NCBI GenBank assembly: GCA_965220985.1 | Contig: OZ244854.1 | Location: 496,001-560,000 of the forward strand | Reading direction: 5' to 3' | DNA from: JAPPHA01 sp965220985 | GTDB lineage: Bacteria > Pseudomonadota > Alphaproteobacteria > Rhodobacterales > Rhodobacteraceae | DNA: 64,000 bases | Program-made: the position numbers and the translations under genes | The notes under the pieces: generated by a model | Database searches by the model: none | The model's input: only the letters and a program-made list of their open reading frames with translations | What the model was told of the DNA's origin: nothing | Part shown: positions 1 through 9,440 of the stretch, piece after piece | Numbering within the stretch: the stretch's first letter is position 1 | How the letters are laid out: each line of letters opens with the position of its first letter

Positions 1-394
1 CGTTCCAGACGGCATCGGAGGTTTTCCAGACCGCAACGGCGCCATCGGCAGAGTTGAGCGGGAGAGCAAAGTGGGCAGCGCTCTTTCGCAACACTTCCCT
101 GTCCGCCAACTCGAGCCGCGTCTTGATGGCTCGAATGACGCGATCGCGGTACCGCATCGCTTCGAGTTCATCGGCCGCCTCCAGCATCTTGCTGGCCATC
201 TCGCGATCGAGGATTGCCTCATAGGCCAGCGCAAGATCGTGAGAGGTTCGCGGGCAGGCTCTTCGCGCTTCTCCAATATCCAGACCGGCGGCCTTGACGG
301 CGTTCGTCCACGTTGCATCCCCCCACCCGCTGTATGGAACAAGGGGCAGTGCCGCTTCAAGAAGTCGCTCCGTGACGGGGCTGCTATCGGTCAT
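1..394 (-). CDS. COQ9-family ubiquinone biosynthesis protein (3' part outside window)
   Basis: A minus-strand frame opens with ATG at 394-392 and runs off the left edge, giving 131 residues. The protein starts MTDSSPVTERLLEAALPLVP and later reads AMRYRDRVIRAIKTRLE and ALPLNSADGAVAVWKTSDAV. This is the pattern of alphaproteobacterial COQ9/RpsU-divergent proteins: an N-terminal helical TetR-like region, a conserved RxRDRV helix, and a W-x-T-x-D-A segment. COQ9 binds lipid and assists COQ7 in ubiquinone hydroxylation. The neighbour rpsU is divergent, an arrangement often seen in this group. Identification rests on remembered family motifs, and the C-terminal half cannot be seen. Confidence 0.75.
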   Translation of the reverse strand, partial: MTDSSPVTERLLEAALPLVPYSGWGDATWTNAVKAAGLDIGEARRACPRTSHDLALAYEAILDREMASKMLEAADELEAMRYRDRVIRAIKTRLELADREVLRKSAAHFALPLNSADGAVAVWKTSDAVWN

Positions 395-829
395 GGGTCA
401 AGCCCTTGGATTGGTCGGGTCAATGCCCGACGGTTGGCACATGATGGCACGATGAGACGTGCTCACTGAATCTCAAGGTATGTCAAAGCCCGGCAGTTCG
501 CAATGCGAGCGCAGCGGCCAATCCGATTGTCACGGCGGTGGCACCGTTTTTTTCGTGATGTCGCACGCAGTTCGGTCCGGCGGGAAGGAGTGCCAAAGGG
601 CGGCGATCCGTCACGCAACACTTGCTGCCCGTCCGTGCCTTGCCGGCCTGATGGCGATCGCTCGCCTTCGATGGACTCGGCCGCAGAACCAATGTCGGTT
701 CACACGCGGAATCACCCTGTCGAGAGCGATTTGCTGCGGCATTTTTTCTGGACAGGCATGGGGCGATGAGTTATCAGCCTCTTTTCCGGGATCGGTGTGA
801 GGTCCCGGCAGCAAGGGATGACGGAATCG
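395..829. other. intergenic region between COQ9-like gene and rpsU
   Basis: These 435 bases separate two divergent genes and should contain both promoters. Short open frames exist on both strands, but none has a ribosome-binding site plus recognisable protein features. I see no tRNA, long palindrome or repeat. Confidence 0.5.
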
Positions 830-1036
830 ATGCAGGTACAGGTGCGCGACAACAACGTTGACCAGGCACTTCGCGCTTTGAAAAAGAAGTTGCAGCGCGA
901 GGGTGTCTTTCGCGAAATGAAGCTTCGGCAGCACTACGAGAAGCCGTCAGAGAAACGCGCGCGCCAGCGAGCCGAAGCGCTTCGTCGCGCTCGCAAACTC
1001 GCGCGAAAGAGAGCGCAACGCGAGGACATGCTCTGA
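830..1036 (+). CDS. rpsU: 30S ribosomal protein S21
   Basis: This encodes a 68-residue, very basic protein starting MQVQVRDNNVDQALRALKK and ending in an Arg/Lys-rich tail, which matches bS21 along its full length. bS21 sits at the platform of the small ribosomal subunit near the anti-Shine-Dalgarno end of 16S rRNA. I chose the ATG at 830 because family members begin MQV. An in-frame ATG at 818 and a GTG at 797 would add residues not found in the family. The gene is monocistronic here and divergent from the COQ9-like gene. Confidence 0.97.
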   Translation: MQVQVRDNNVDQALRALKKKLQREGVFREMKLRQHYEKPSEKRARQRAEALRRARKLARKRAQREDML

Positions 1037-1307
1037 CCACACGTCCGGCCGGCCCGACTTCCCGCAGACTCACCGCGACATCTGTGGCCGGATCGGCGTG
1101 AACGGGGCGATCGAGCACAATCGACTTTCCAGTTGTCGTTTGGGTAGCCGCTTGTTTCCCTGACAACCCGTCTGCCGTTTCGACGTTCCAAAGTGACCAT
1201 GGTCACGCAGGGATCGTCACTTCAGTTGTCCATTTTCCATTGATCACGACGCAGCGCTGGCTTGATGTTCTGGACATCAAGTGCGTTCCTAACCCAACCG
1301 CTTGGGT

Positions 1308-2402
1308 TCATTGCACCAACCCGTGATACGCATACAAGTCACGACAAAATGAAGGTGGCTTCTGATCTCCAAGCTCCACGATGTCAGGATTGCATACTGC
1401 AATGTACTGAACTGTCTCTGACAGTTGGGGCAATCGTTCACCCGTAAGTATGATAGGTTCTGCAGCCCTGATGCCGGAATCGGCAAAATTTGGGACCAAA
1501 TCGAGATAGATGCCAAGCAACTTCGGTTCCGAAACCGAAAACCAGGCCACATCGAGGTACGCCCCAACACGGCCCCAGTTCACCCCGTATTCGTCATCGT
1601 CACCGGAAACAAAAACCCGCAGATCGCAAAGATTGCTGACCTGAACCTCACCCCAACGGAGGCCAAGGTCTTCACCATGGCCGGTGGCGCCTGCTATCAA
1701 CTCGGCAGTCCTCTTGAATTCCCGCACATCGACAGGATGGCCATCAAAGGTCTGGTGAGCCGAAAAGTCACTATCGTTTCTAATGACTTTGCTGATATGT
1801 TCAGCAGTCATCGCAAAATTCTGTAAATCTTCCAACTCGATCTCGAGGGCCCAAGGGAAGTCTAGTACTTGGCCATCGCCAATAGCAGCAGCGAATTGTT
1901 CCGCCATCGTTGCGAATTTCTGCAAGTCCTCAACCTGCGCCTCGGATCCCCCCCAGATGTCGGCAAACTCGTCACCACCACGCTTTGCAACAGAGATAGC
2001 AGTTGCAAGTTCTCCGGCAGTTGTCGCGAATTTCCGTAAATCGTCAAACTGGACTTCGGAGGCTCCGGAACCGAAGACTGGCCTTGGACCAATGACCTTC
2101 AGATGAAAATTGCCAATTTCACCTCTTTCACTGCATCCTTCGGCCACAAACGTGGATATGGTCTGGTCCGTATATCCATACACTGCGGTAACGTTCTGGA
2201 GTGCCGGCGCGTTGACCAACGTCATCCCCGACCATTTCAGGTAGTCAAGGAAACCAAGGTCGTCTGCGTTTCGCAATGCGGTGAATTCGGCAAAGTTGAG
2301 GTACGGGTCCGCGATTTCTTGACCTCGCACACGCTCCCCGGCCAAACCAGAAAACGTTATGGCAATTGCTGCCAAACATAGCCGTCCGACTGGTACATTC
2401 AT
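1308..2402 (-). CDS. exported protein with internal DL-x-x-FA repeats, unknown function
   Basis: The product is 364 residues and I do not recognise its family. Residues 1-29 form a plausible Sec signal peptide: Arg near the start, a hydrophobic stretch LCLAAIAITFSGLAG, then a polar region. The middle holds four copies of a motif of the form E-D-L-Q-x-F-A-x-x-A-E, at about residues 120-130, 158-168, 191-201 and 224-234. The spacing is 38, 33 and 33 residues, and Trp-Gly or similar separates the units. Four cysteines (90, 259, 337, 353) could form disulfides in the periplasm. I chose the ATG at 2402 because GGTGGA lies six bases upstream; an ATG at 2408 is the alternative. The gene stands alone, without an operon partner. 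Confidence 0.6.
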   Translation of the reverse strand: MNVPVGRLCLAAIAITFSGLAGERVRGQEIADPYLNFAEFTALRNADDLGFLDYLKWSGMTLVNAPALQNVTAVYGYTDQTISTFVAEGCSERGEIGNFHLKVIGPRPVFGSGASEVQFDDLRKFATTAGELATAISVAKRGGDEFADIWGGSEAQVEDLQKFATMAEQFAAAIGDGQVLDFPWALEIELEDLQNFAMTAEHISKVIRNDSDFSAHQTFDGHPVDVREFKRTAELIAGATGHGEDLGLRWGEVQVSNLCDLRVFVSGDDDEYGVNWGRVGAYLDVAWFSVSEPKLLGIYLDLVPNFADSGIRAAEPIILTGERLPQLSETVQYIAVCNPDIVELGDQKPPSFCRDLYAYHGLVQ

Positions 2403-2869
2403 TGTCATTCCACCAACAAGAGGCTCATAGACCGGACGAGAAATACCATGCGTGAAGGCAACGCGACACCAAGGACTTGCAGGCGAACTAATCCCTTGCA
2501 CTATTGTTTCCACGACCGGTCAAAATCACGCGACAGGCGAACTTGGCGATAACGGGTCACAGGACCGCAGTTCTGAAGCAGCTTGCCGGTACCACGCACT
2601 TCAATAACGAGTTTTACCTGATCACTTTGCACACCTCGATACCCTGTTCAGGCGACGAAAAGGAGGTCGACAACAACTGGAACTGCCAGGTGCCTGCTCG
2701 TCACCTGGCGATTGAATGGGTTCGCTGTTCAGCGCCACTGCTCGGAAATCACCACCCATTGGCGAAGTGAGTTTGCGATCAGTTCGCCACAGGCAGCCAA
2801 AACCGGAACCGGGGTTTCCCTTCAAGTAACTGATGAGTTACAAAAGGGCGCGACTCAGTGGAGGCAATG
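2403..2869. other. intergenic region, no gene seen
   Basis: These 467 bases lie between the repeat-protein gene (minus) and the aldo/keto reductase gene (plus), so they should hold two divergent promoters. Open frames on both strands lack ribosome-binding sites and protein-like composition. I found no strong palindrome or repeat. Confidence 0.5.
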
Positions 2870-3688
2870 ATGAACATCTATTTCCAGAAAACCCATCAAC
2901 GCTCTTTCGGCACGTTTCCGTTGACCGGAGATGTTGCCATCCAAGCCATCCAGTGCGCGGCCGAAGTCGGATATCGCGCCTTCGACACCGCCCAAATGTA
3001 CGCAAACGAGGCCGAGACCGGCGAGGCCCTGCAGGCCACCGGCATCCCCCGTGACGACCTCTGCATCACCACCAAGGTCGACGTCTCCAACTTCGACGAG
3101 GCGAAGTTTATTCCCTCGGTCGAAAAAAGCCTCAAGGACCTCAGGATCGACCAGACCGATGTCCTGTTGTTGCACTGGCCGACTCCGGGCGGCGACATCG
3201 GCCCATCGCTGAAACTTCTGCAACATGCCCATGATCGAGGACTGGCCAGGAACATCGGCGTCTCGAACTACACCGCCAAGATGATGCATGCCGCCAAGGA
3301 GATCGTCGACGCACCGATCGTCACCAACCAGGTCGAATTCCATCCGCTACTCGATCAGTCGAGGCTCCTCGAAGCTGCAACCGAGACCGGCATTCCGCTT
3401 TCGTCCTATTGCTCGGTGGCGCGCGGCGAAGTGTTCAAGCACGCCGTCTTTGGCGAAATCGGCGAGGGATACGGAAAGACCGCGGGTCAGGTCGTGCTCC
3501 GTTGGATCCTTCAAAAAGGCGTCTCGATCAACACGATGTCGACCAAGCCCGAGAACATCCGCGCGAACTTTGACGTGATGGACTTCACGCTCTCCTCGAT
3601 CGACATGGACCGGATCGACGCGATGACCGCAACCGGATACCGGATCGTCGGCAAGGATCTCGTGCCTTTCGCGCCTGATTTCGACTGA
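2870..3688 (+). CDS. aldo/keto reductase
   Basis: This 272-residue protein belongs to the aldo/keto reductase superfamily of NAD(P)H-dependent (alpha/beta)8-barrel enzymes. The catalytic tetrad is visible: Asp39 and Tyr44 in FDTAQMYANE, Lys69 in ITTKV, and His102 in LLLHWPTP. The length is typical of the 2,5-diketo-gluconate reductase branch. Two adjacent ATGs occur at 2867 and 2870; I chose the second because GGAGG is then five bases upstream. The gene converges on the GMC/ABC operon, suggesting an accessory reductase for the imported sugar or polyol, but the substrate is unknown. Confidence 0.9.
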   Translation: MNIYFQKTHQRSFGTFPLTGDVAIQAIQCAAEVGYRAFDTAQMYANEAETGEALQATGIPRDDLCITTKVDVSNFDEAKFIPSVEKSLKDLRIDQTDVLLLHWPTPGGDIGPSLKLLQHAHDRGLARNIGVSNYTAKMMHAAKEIVDAPIVTNQVEFHPLLDQSRLLEAATETGIPLSSYCSVARGEVFKHAVFGEIGEGYGKTAGQVVLRWILQKGVSINTMSTKPENIRANFDVMDFTLSSIDMDRIDAMTATGYRIVGKDLVPFAPDFD

Positions 3689-3749
3689 CACTGTCCCACC
3701 GTCGGCGAGGTGCCGACCGGGCCAGATTTGGGCTGAAATCGAGAAGCGG

Positions 3750-5351
3750 CTATTGATTGCCGCGGATCATGTCGCTGGCCTTTTCCGCCATCATGATCGT
3801 CGGCGCATTCGTGTTCGACCCGACAAGGCTCGGCATGGTCGAGCTGTCGCAGATCCGGAGGCCGTCGATTCCGTGGACACGCATTTGCGGATCGACAACC
3901 GCCATGGGGTCGACCCCCATCTTGCAGGTGCAGGTCGGGTGGTACGACGTCCGCCCGTATTGCCGGGCGTAGTTCTCGAAGTCCTCTTGGGTCTTGACGC
4001 TCGAATCCGGAAAGCGGACCTGTCGAATGTACTTCTGCAGCGACGGCTGGTTGAACACCTCGACGCTGAGCTTGACGCCTTCGGCCGAGCGCTTGACGTC
4101 GTCGGGATGGCCGAGAAAATTCGGATCCACCAGCGGATGGTCAGCCGGATTGGATGAACGCAGGCGCACGGTTCCCCGCGCTCGCGGACGCAGATTGTAG
4201 CTGTTCATTGTGATGCCGCTCTCGCCCGGCGGCACAGTGGGCACACCGGCCTCGGCGCCTGCGGCTGCCAGGAAGTGAAACTGGAGATCGGGCTTGTCCA
4301 GACCGTCCTGCGAGTACCAGAATCCCCCGCCCTCGACGACGTTCGATGCCACGCGCCCCGTCTTGAAGAGCATGTATTCGAGACCGCTCCAGGCCTTCCA
4401 GTACCAGTTGTTGTAACGATCGAGGCTGTGCGGACCATTGAGTTCGGCGACGATATCGATCCCGAAATGGTCCTGCAGGTTTTCGCCCACGCCAGGCAGA
4501 TCGTGCACGACCTCGATGCCCACCTCCTTCAGATGCGCAGCAGGACCGATGCCTGACAGCAACAGCAGTTTCGGCGTTCCGATGGCGCCCGAGGTGATGA
4601 TCACCTCGCTGTCCGCGCGCGCCTCGATGCGTTGCCCTTTTCTTTCGTACGCGACGCCCACTGCCCGTCCGTTTTCGACAGTGATCCGGTGAACCAGGCA
4701 TCCGGTCACCAGCTCGAGGTTCGGGCGATCCAACACGGGCTGGAGATAACCGACTGCCGCCGAACACCGGCGACTGTTGCGCACGGTCACCTGATAGGCG
4801 CCGGCACCCTCCTGGACCGGGCCGTTGAAGTCCGGATTGTAGGGAATTCCTCTTTCCTGGCAGGCGCGAACGAAGGCTCGGGTCATCGTCTGCCACTGGT
4901 TCAGGTTGGAAACCCCCAACGGGCCGTCGGTGCCATGCCAGTCACCCGAGTAGATCTCGTTGCCCTCCGAACGAATGAAGTAGTCCTGTATGTCCTTGAA
5001 AGCCCAGCCATCGCAGCCCTCTTCCTGCGCCCAGCGATCGTAGTCGGCAGGATGGCCGCGGGTGAAGATCTCCGCATTGATCGACGATCCGCCGCCAAGG
5101 ACCTTTGCCTGAACATAGACGATCTGGCGGTCGTTGGCGTGCACTTGCGGAACTGTCTTCATCTCCCAGGTGAAAGGCCCGGTCGTCATCGCGGCAAAAC
5201 CCGCCGGCATGTGAATCAGCGGATGATTGTCCTTTCCTCCGGCCTCGATCAGCAGGACACGGACATCGGGATTGTCACTCAGGCGCGATGCGAGCACGCA
5301 GCCCGACGACCCGCCCCCAACGATCACATAGTCGAATCCCTGGTCTGCCAT
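3750..5351 (-). CDS. GMC-family FAD-dependent oxidoreductase (choline dehydrogenase-like)
   Basis: This 533-residue protein has a glucose-methanol-choline oxidoreductase fold. The FAD-binding Rossmann motif GGGSSG is at residues 12-17, followed by the Glu of LLIEAGG. Family signature 2 appears as SGAIGTPKLLLLSGIGPA. The catalytic pair is His471 in SYHPTCTCKMG and Asn515 in GSNTNAP. There is no signal peptide, so it is probably cytoplasmic and passes electrons to a quinone or a soluble acceptor. It is the last gene of the CUT2 ABC operon, so its substrate is likely the imported sugar, polyol or glycoside. I chose the ATG at 5351, just after the cupin stop codon; a GTG at 5354 is also in frame. 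Confidence 0.9.
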   Translation of the reverse strand: MADQGFDYVIVGGGSSGCVLASRLSDNPDVRVLLIEAGGKDNHPLIHMPAGFAAMTTGPFTWEMKTVPQVHANDRQIVYVQAKVLGGGSSINAEIFTRGHPADYDRWAQEEGCDGWAFKDIQDYFIRSEGNEIYSGDWHGTDGPLGVSNLNQWQTMTRAFVRACQERGIPYNPDFNGPVQEGAGAYQVTVRNSRRCSAAVGYLQPVLDRPNLELVTGCLVHRITVENGRAVGVAYERKGQRIEARADSEVIITSGAIGTPKLLLLSGIGPAAHLKEVGIEVVHDLPGVGENLQDHFGIDIVAELNGPHSLDRYNNWYWKAWSGLEYMLFKTGRVASNVVEGGGFWYSQDGLDKPDLQFHFLAAAGAEAGVPTVPPGESGITMNSYNLRPRARGTVRLRSSNPADHPLVDPNFLGHPDDVKRSAEGVKLSVEVFNQPSLQKYIRQVRFPDSSVKTQEDFENYARQYGRTSYHPTCTCKMGVDPMAVVDPQMRVHGIDGLRICDSSTMPSLVGSNTNAPTIMMAEKASDMIRGNQ

Positions 5352-5363
5352 CACGTCACCGGA

Positions 5364-5927
5364 TCAGCTCGATGCGTCGAGTCCGTCCCGCCAGTCGTTC
5401 CAGCCTCCGTCGACCGACGACGGCGCGTCATGCCATTGGTGCAGAGGCTCCCCCGTCACGGGGTCGCGGTTCGGAATCGGCAGGGACATGATGATCTTGC
5501 ACGCCTGGTAATAGAGATCGGGCGTCAGAAACGCTTCCTGGATGTTGTCCCAGTCACGGCCGTCTGCATAGCCGCCGCACATCATGATGTCGTCGGAGTG
5601 GCCAACATCTTCGTGGCTGACTCCGGCGGGCATGACGATCACGTCGCCGGCCTCGATGCGAATCCGGGTCCAGCCGCCCTCGCCGACCGACAGGTTGAAC
5701 TCCATCGAGCCGCGCGCGCAGCCCAGGCATTCATGAGTGGTCGAATGAAAATGCGCGTACTGATAGACCCCGGGGTACTCCCAGTTGTTGCCCCAGCCGT
5801 TCGCGCGAAAGCGTGCCTTGACGGCATCGACCCCGCCGCCCGGAATGCCGTTTCGGTGAACAAGCAAGGGAAACCTGCTGTTCGGGATCAGCCCCTGCGG
5901 TCGTGACATGTAGGCTTCTGTGGTCAT
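5364..5927 (-). CDS. cupin-domain protein
   Basis: This 187-residue protein has a single cupin barrel. Metal-ligand motif 1 is seen as HFH at 59-61 with Glu66, and motif 2 as GDVIVMPAGVSHE at 94-106 with His105. The arrangement resembles YjlB-like cupins of unassigned function. It sits 12 bases upstream of the GMC oxidoreductase and about 20 bases downstream of the alcohol dehydrogenase, so it is co-transcribed with the sugar importer. It may act as an isomerase or epimerase on the oxidised sugar, but that is inferred from context only. Confidence 0.8.
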   Translation of the reverse strand: MTTEAYMSRPQGLIPNSRFPLLVHRNGIPGGGVDAVKARFRANGWGNNWEYPGVYQYAHFHSTTHECLGCARGSMEFNLSVGEGGWTRIRIEAGDVIVMPAGVSHEDVGHSDDIMMCGGYADGRDWDNIQEAFLTPDLYYQACKIIMSLPIPNRDPVTGEPLHQWHDAPSSVDGGWNDWRDGLDASS

Positions 5928-5947
5928 TTGAGTCTCCCCTTGATGAA

Positions 5948-6970
5948 TCAGGCCATGACAATCTGGGTTTTCAGATCGTTGGGACGGTCTGCATAGGTGT
6001 CGAAAGCGGTCTGGATGTCCTCGATGCCGTATTCGGCGCCGGCAAAGACGCTCGCGTCGATCCGACCGTGGGTGAGGAGCGTCAGCGCGTCATGCATGTC
6101 CTGCCCCATTCCCGCGACCGAGCCCTTCAACGAGTTCTCCTGAAGAATCGTTTGAAGAATCTCGACGGGCAGCGTCTCGCCGGGGCCAGTGAGACCAAAG
6201 GCAGCCAGGTGTCCGCCCTTGCGGATCAGCCTCATCGCCTGCTCGTATGTCGCCGGCCTCCCGACCGACTCGATGACGATATCGGCCCCGCGCCCATCGG
6301 TGGCGCCCAGCACCGCAGCCTCCAGTTCGGTCGGGTCGCTCACCCCAATGTCGGCGCCGGCGTCGCATGCCTTCGCGACGCGCTCGGGCGAGATGTCCGC
6401 GACGATGATCGGCGCTGCGCCGATCGTGCGCAGGAGTTGCACGTGGAGGTTCCCGATCGGCCCGGCCCCGATGACCACAGCCGATTGTCCGAAGGTGACC
6501 TGCGCCTTGCGGGCGGCTCGCACGACACAGGCCAGCGGCTCGGTCAAGGCCAGAACGGAAGGCGCGACCGACTCGGGCGCCGCGATCACCAGCCGCGCCG
6601 GAACCGAAATGAAGTCCGCGAAGGCGCCATCCATGGTGATGCCCAGCTGCTGCATCTCGGGGCAGTTCAGAATCTCGTTCCGACGGCACCAGAAGCAGCG
6701 GGCGCAGCCGATGTTCATGTCCACGACCACGGGCTGGCCGTCTTCGAATCCTGAGACGCCCGAACCGCAGGCAGCAATGGTGCCGGTGAATTCGTGGCCC
6801 GGGATCAGGGGCAGCTTGTCGAGCGCATAGTGCCCGTTGAAGATGTGAATGTCCGTTCCGCAGATTCCGGTTCTCGAAATCCGGATCAGGACCTCGTCGA
6901 CCCCGGGTTCCGGCGCGGGGACTTCGCGAAGTTCGAACCGGCCCGGTTCGGCGAGATACGCAGCGCGCAT
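5948..6970 (-). CDS. zinc-dependent alcohol/polyol dehydrogenase (MDR family)
   Basis: This 340-residue medium-chain dehydrogenase resembles sorbitol and threonine dehydrogenases. The catalytic zinc ligands are the Cys of GICGTDIH and the His-Glu of PGHEFTG. The structural zinc Cys4 lobe is CARCFWCRRNEILNC. The NAD(P) Rossmann motif is VIGAGPIGNLH. It probably oxidises a secondary alcohol of the imported polyol or sugar. I preferred the ATG at 6970, which gives the family-typical MRAAYL start. A GTG at 6979 overlapping the permease stop codon is possible. It lies between permease and cupin genes in a tightly packed operon. Confidence 0.92.
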   Translation of the reverse strand: MRAAYLAEPGRFELREVPAPEPGVDEVLIRISRTGICGTDIHIFNGHYALDKLPLIPGHEFTGTIAACGSGVSGFEDGQPVVVDMNIGCARCFWCRRNEILNCPEMQQLGITMDGAFADFISVPARLVIAAPESVAPSVLALTEPLACVVRAARKAQVTFGQSAVVIGAGPIGNLHVQLLRTIGAAPIIVADISPERVAKACDAGADIGVSDPTELEAAVLGATDGRGADIVIESVGRPATYEQAMRLIRKGGHLAAFGLTGPGETLPVEILQTILQENSLKGSVAGMGQDMHDALTLLTHGRIDASVFAGAEYGIEDIQTAFDTYADRPNDLKTQIVMA

Positions 6971-6975
6971 CGTGT

Positions 6976-7920
6976 TCACTTGACGACGCCCCTGAGCTTC
7001 GAGCGATCGATTGTCAGCGCGATCGCGATGATCAGCAGAATGCCGAAGATCATCTGCTGCTGGGTGGCGTCCACCTCGAGGTAGACCATGGCAGCGCGGA
7101 TCACCATGACGATGAGGGTGCCGATCGCCGTGTTCAGAACGCCGCCAACCCCGCCGGTCAGCGGCGTTCCGCCAACAAGAACGGCGACGATGGCAAGAAG
7201 CAGGAACCCGTTCGCCAGCTGGGCGTCACCTCCCGACAGCTTGACGGAGAATATCAGGCCGGCAATCGCGGCAAACATGCCCGAGATCCCGAAGGCGATG
7301 ATCTTGACCCGATCCACGTTGATCCCGGAGGCAACGGCGGCGAGTTCACCCGCCCCGACCGCCTTGAGCGCGCGCCCGAAAGTGGTTCTGGTCTGCAGGA
7401 ACCAGGCAATGGCCAGAAGGATCACGGCAATGGCCAGTTCGTGCGGAACGCCTGCCGTGTTGCCGAACATCCAGCCGAAACTCTCGTCCCTGAGCGTCGC
7501 ATCCATGTAGAGCGCCCGCTGGCCCGAGAGCCATTTGGCGATCGAGAGCGCGACGAAACCCAGCGACAGCGTGGAGACGAAGGAAGGAACATAGAGACGG
7601 GTGGTCACGAAACCCGACACCATCCCGAACAGACCACCGGCAACAAGCGCAATCAGTGCAACGCCGATGCCGAACTGGGCCAGGTAGACCGTCGCGATCA
7701 CCGTCACCATGTTGGCGAGCTGCTGAACTGAGAGATCGATCCCGCCGATGTAAATGGCGAAGGTCATGCCCAGCGCCATGATGAACAGGGGCACGATGTC
7801 GGCCATCAGCAGGATGAGACCTGCCGGGCTGAAGAAGCTCGGATTGGCAATGCCGACCAGCACCGTCAGCGTCACGAGCGTGATCCAGGGGAAATGCGGC
7901 TTGATGCGTTCGAGGTCCAT
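6976..7920 (-). CDS. CUT2 sugar ABC transporter permease (RbsC-like)
   Basis: This 314-residue integral membrane protein is rich in hydrophobic segments and carries the BPD_transp_2 pattern, including IYIGGIDLSVQQLANMV and LAIVAVLVGGTPLTGGVGGV. It is one of two different RbsC-type permeases in this operon, so the channel is probably a heterodimer served by one ATPase. It starts seven bases after the ATPase stop codon. Confidence 0.92.
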   Translation of the reverse strand: MDLERIKPHFPWITLVTLTVLVGIANPSFFSPAGLILLMADIVPLFIMALGMTFAIYIGGIDLSVQQLANMVTVIATVYLAQFGIGVALIALVAGGLFGMVSGFVTTRLYVPSFVSTLSLGFVALSIAKWLSGQRALYMDATLRDESFGWMFGNTAGVPHELAIAVILLAIAWFLQTRTTFGRALKAVGAGELAAVASGINVDRVKIIAFGISGMFAAIAGLIFSVKLSGGDAQLANGFLLLAIVAVLVGGTPLTGGVGGVLNTAIGTLIVMVIRAAMVYLEVDATQQQMIFGILLIIAIALTIDRSKLRGVVK

Positions 7921-7926
7921 GGCTTC

Positions 7927-9432
7927 TCAGATCATGTGATGCACGAGGTCGTAAAGCGAGGGTTTCGAGCCTGGCGTTCCGTCGAACCGTTTCTGGAATT
8001 CGCCGTCCTTGAGGACCAGAATCGCGTGCGAAAGGCCGATCGCTTCCTCCAGCGTGTCCGCGACGAGCAGAATGCCGACCCCGGCATCCGACATCTCGCG
8101 GATCATTTCGTAGACGTCCTCCTTGGCCCCGATGTCGAGACCGCGGGTCGGGTGGTCCAGCAGCATGATGTCGGAACCGCCCGAACGCCACTTGGCCAGA
8201 ACCACCTTCTGCTGGTTTCCGCCGGAGAGCCCGCCGCAATCCTTGTTCTCGGATGGGGTCTTGATGCCCAGTCTCTCGATCCAGTCCCTGGCCATGGACT
8301 TTTCCCTGCCGACATTGAGAACGCCGGTTGTGGAATATTCGCCGAGTTGGGAGAGCGTCATGTTCTCGTAAACGTTCATGCCGTTCACGATTCCCTCGAC
8401 CTTGCGCTCGCGCGGCAGATAACCGATGCCGCGTTCGACCCCGCCCCGCGCCGAAAAGCGTCTGACCACGTGGTTCTTGACGATGACTCTTCCCGAAGTC
8501 GGCGTCTCGATTCCGAACATGGTTCGCAAGATCGCCTCGCGCCCTGATCCTTCGGTGCCCACTAGGCACAGCACTTCACCGGCGTGCAGTTCAAACGTGA
8601 TGTCCTGAAAGCGACCGTCGAGACTGACATTGTCGAAGAGCGCAAGCACAAGGTGGGGATCATACGGTTTCTGCTTCTGCTCGCGATAGTATTCCTTGTC
8701 GATGTCCCGGCCCACCATGCGGTGCTGGATCGCGTCCATGTCGGCGTCGTCATGTGCCACGACATCCACCACTTCGCCGTCCTTCATCACGTAGATGCGG
8801 TCGGACAGTTCGAGCACCTCCTCCATCCTGTGCGAGACGAAGATGAATGACGCTCTTTTCGTGAGATCGCGGACGATGCCGAAGAGAAGTTCCACCTCCT
8901 CCTGGGCAAGAACCGACGTCGGCTCGTCGAGCAGGATAACCAGATCGCCGTCGATCCGTTCCTCGAGGGTCAGCACCTTGGCGAGTTCGACCAATTGGCG
9001 CTGGGCGAAGGACAGGCTTGAGGTGATCGTTCCGGGGTCGATGTCGAGCTTGACCTTGGCAAGCTGCTTGCGCGCCGCTTCCGCCATCGCCTTCCAGTCG
9101 ATGACGCCGAATCTGACGAACTGGCGCTCGTACCCGAGAAAGATGTTTTCCATCACCGTGAGATTCGTGATCAGGGACTGCTCCTGAAACACCATCCCGA
9201 TGCCGTGCTCCATCGCCTGTCGCGGGTTCTGGAAACGAACGGTCGTGCCGTCGATCGACACATGCCCCCCGTCGGGCTGATAGGCGCCGTAGATGACCTT
9301 CATCAGCGTCGACTTGCCGGCTCCGTTCTCTCCGACAAGGCCGACGATCTCGCCGCGCTTGACTTCGAAACTGACGTCCTTGAGCGCATGGACACCGGGG
9401 AAGTGCTTGTCGATGTTGTGAAGCTCGTACAT
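7927..9432 (-). CDS. CUT2 sugar ABC transporter ATP-binding protein (RbsA-like, two ABC domains)
   Basis: This 501-residue protein has two ABC domains in tandem, as in RbsA/XylG. Domain 1 has Walker A GENGAGKST, signature-like SFAQRQLVELAK and Walker B LVILLDEPTS. Domain 2 has a degenerate Walker A (GTEGSGREAI, Lys replaced by Arg) but a full signature, LSGGNQQKVVLAK. This asymmetry is normal for CUT2 ATPases. The open frame extends far upstream, but the true start is the ATG at 9432, with AGGA about six bases before it and the family-typical beginning MYELHNIDKHFPGV. It energises the two neighbouring permeases. Confidence 0.95.
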   Translation of the reverse strand: MYELHNIDKHFPGVHALKDVSFEVKRGEIVGLVGENGAGKSTLMKVIYGAYQPDGGHVSIDGTTVRFQNPRQAMEHGIGMVFQEQSLITNLTVMENIFLGYERQFVRFGVIDWKAMAEAARKQLAKVKLDIDPGTITSSLSFAQRQLVELAKVLTLEERIDGDLVILLDEPTSVLAQEEVELLFGIVRDLTKRASFIFVSHRMEEVLELSDRIYVMKDGEVVDVVAHDDADMDAIQHRMVGRDIDKEYYREQKQKPYDPHLVLALFDNVSLDGRFQDITFELHAGEVLCLVGTEGSGREAILRTMFGIETPTSGRVIVKNHVVRRFSARGGVERGIGYLPRERKVEGIVNGMNVYENMTLSQLGEYSTTGVLNVGREKSMARDWIERLGIKTPSENKDCGGLSGGNQQKVVLAKWRSGGSDIMLLDHPTRGLDIGAKEDVYEMIREMSDAGVGILLVADTLEEAIGLSHAILVLKDGEFQKRFDGTPGSKPSLYDLVHHMI

Positions 9433-9440
9433 GGCGGATC

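Noticed and set aside
395..829. Short frames on both strands between the COQ9-like gene and rpsU
   Set aside because: None has a ribosome-binding site or protein-like composition. The minus-strand frame at 483-692 has a hydrophobic end but no other support.
3701..3717. Stem GTCGGC / GCCGAC between the aldo/keto reductase and GMC genes
   Set aside because: Only six base pairs and no T-run on either strand; too weak to call a terminator.
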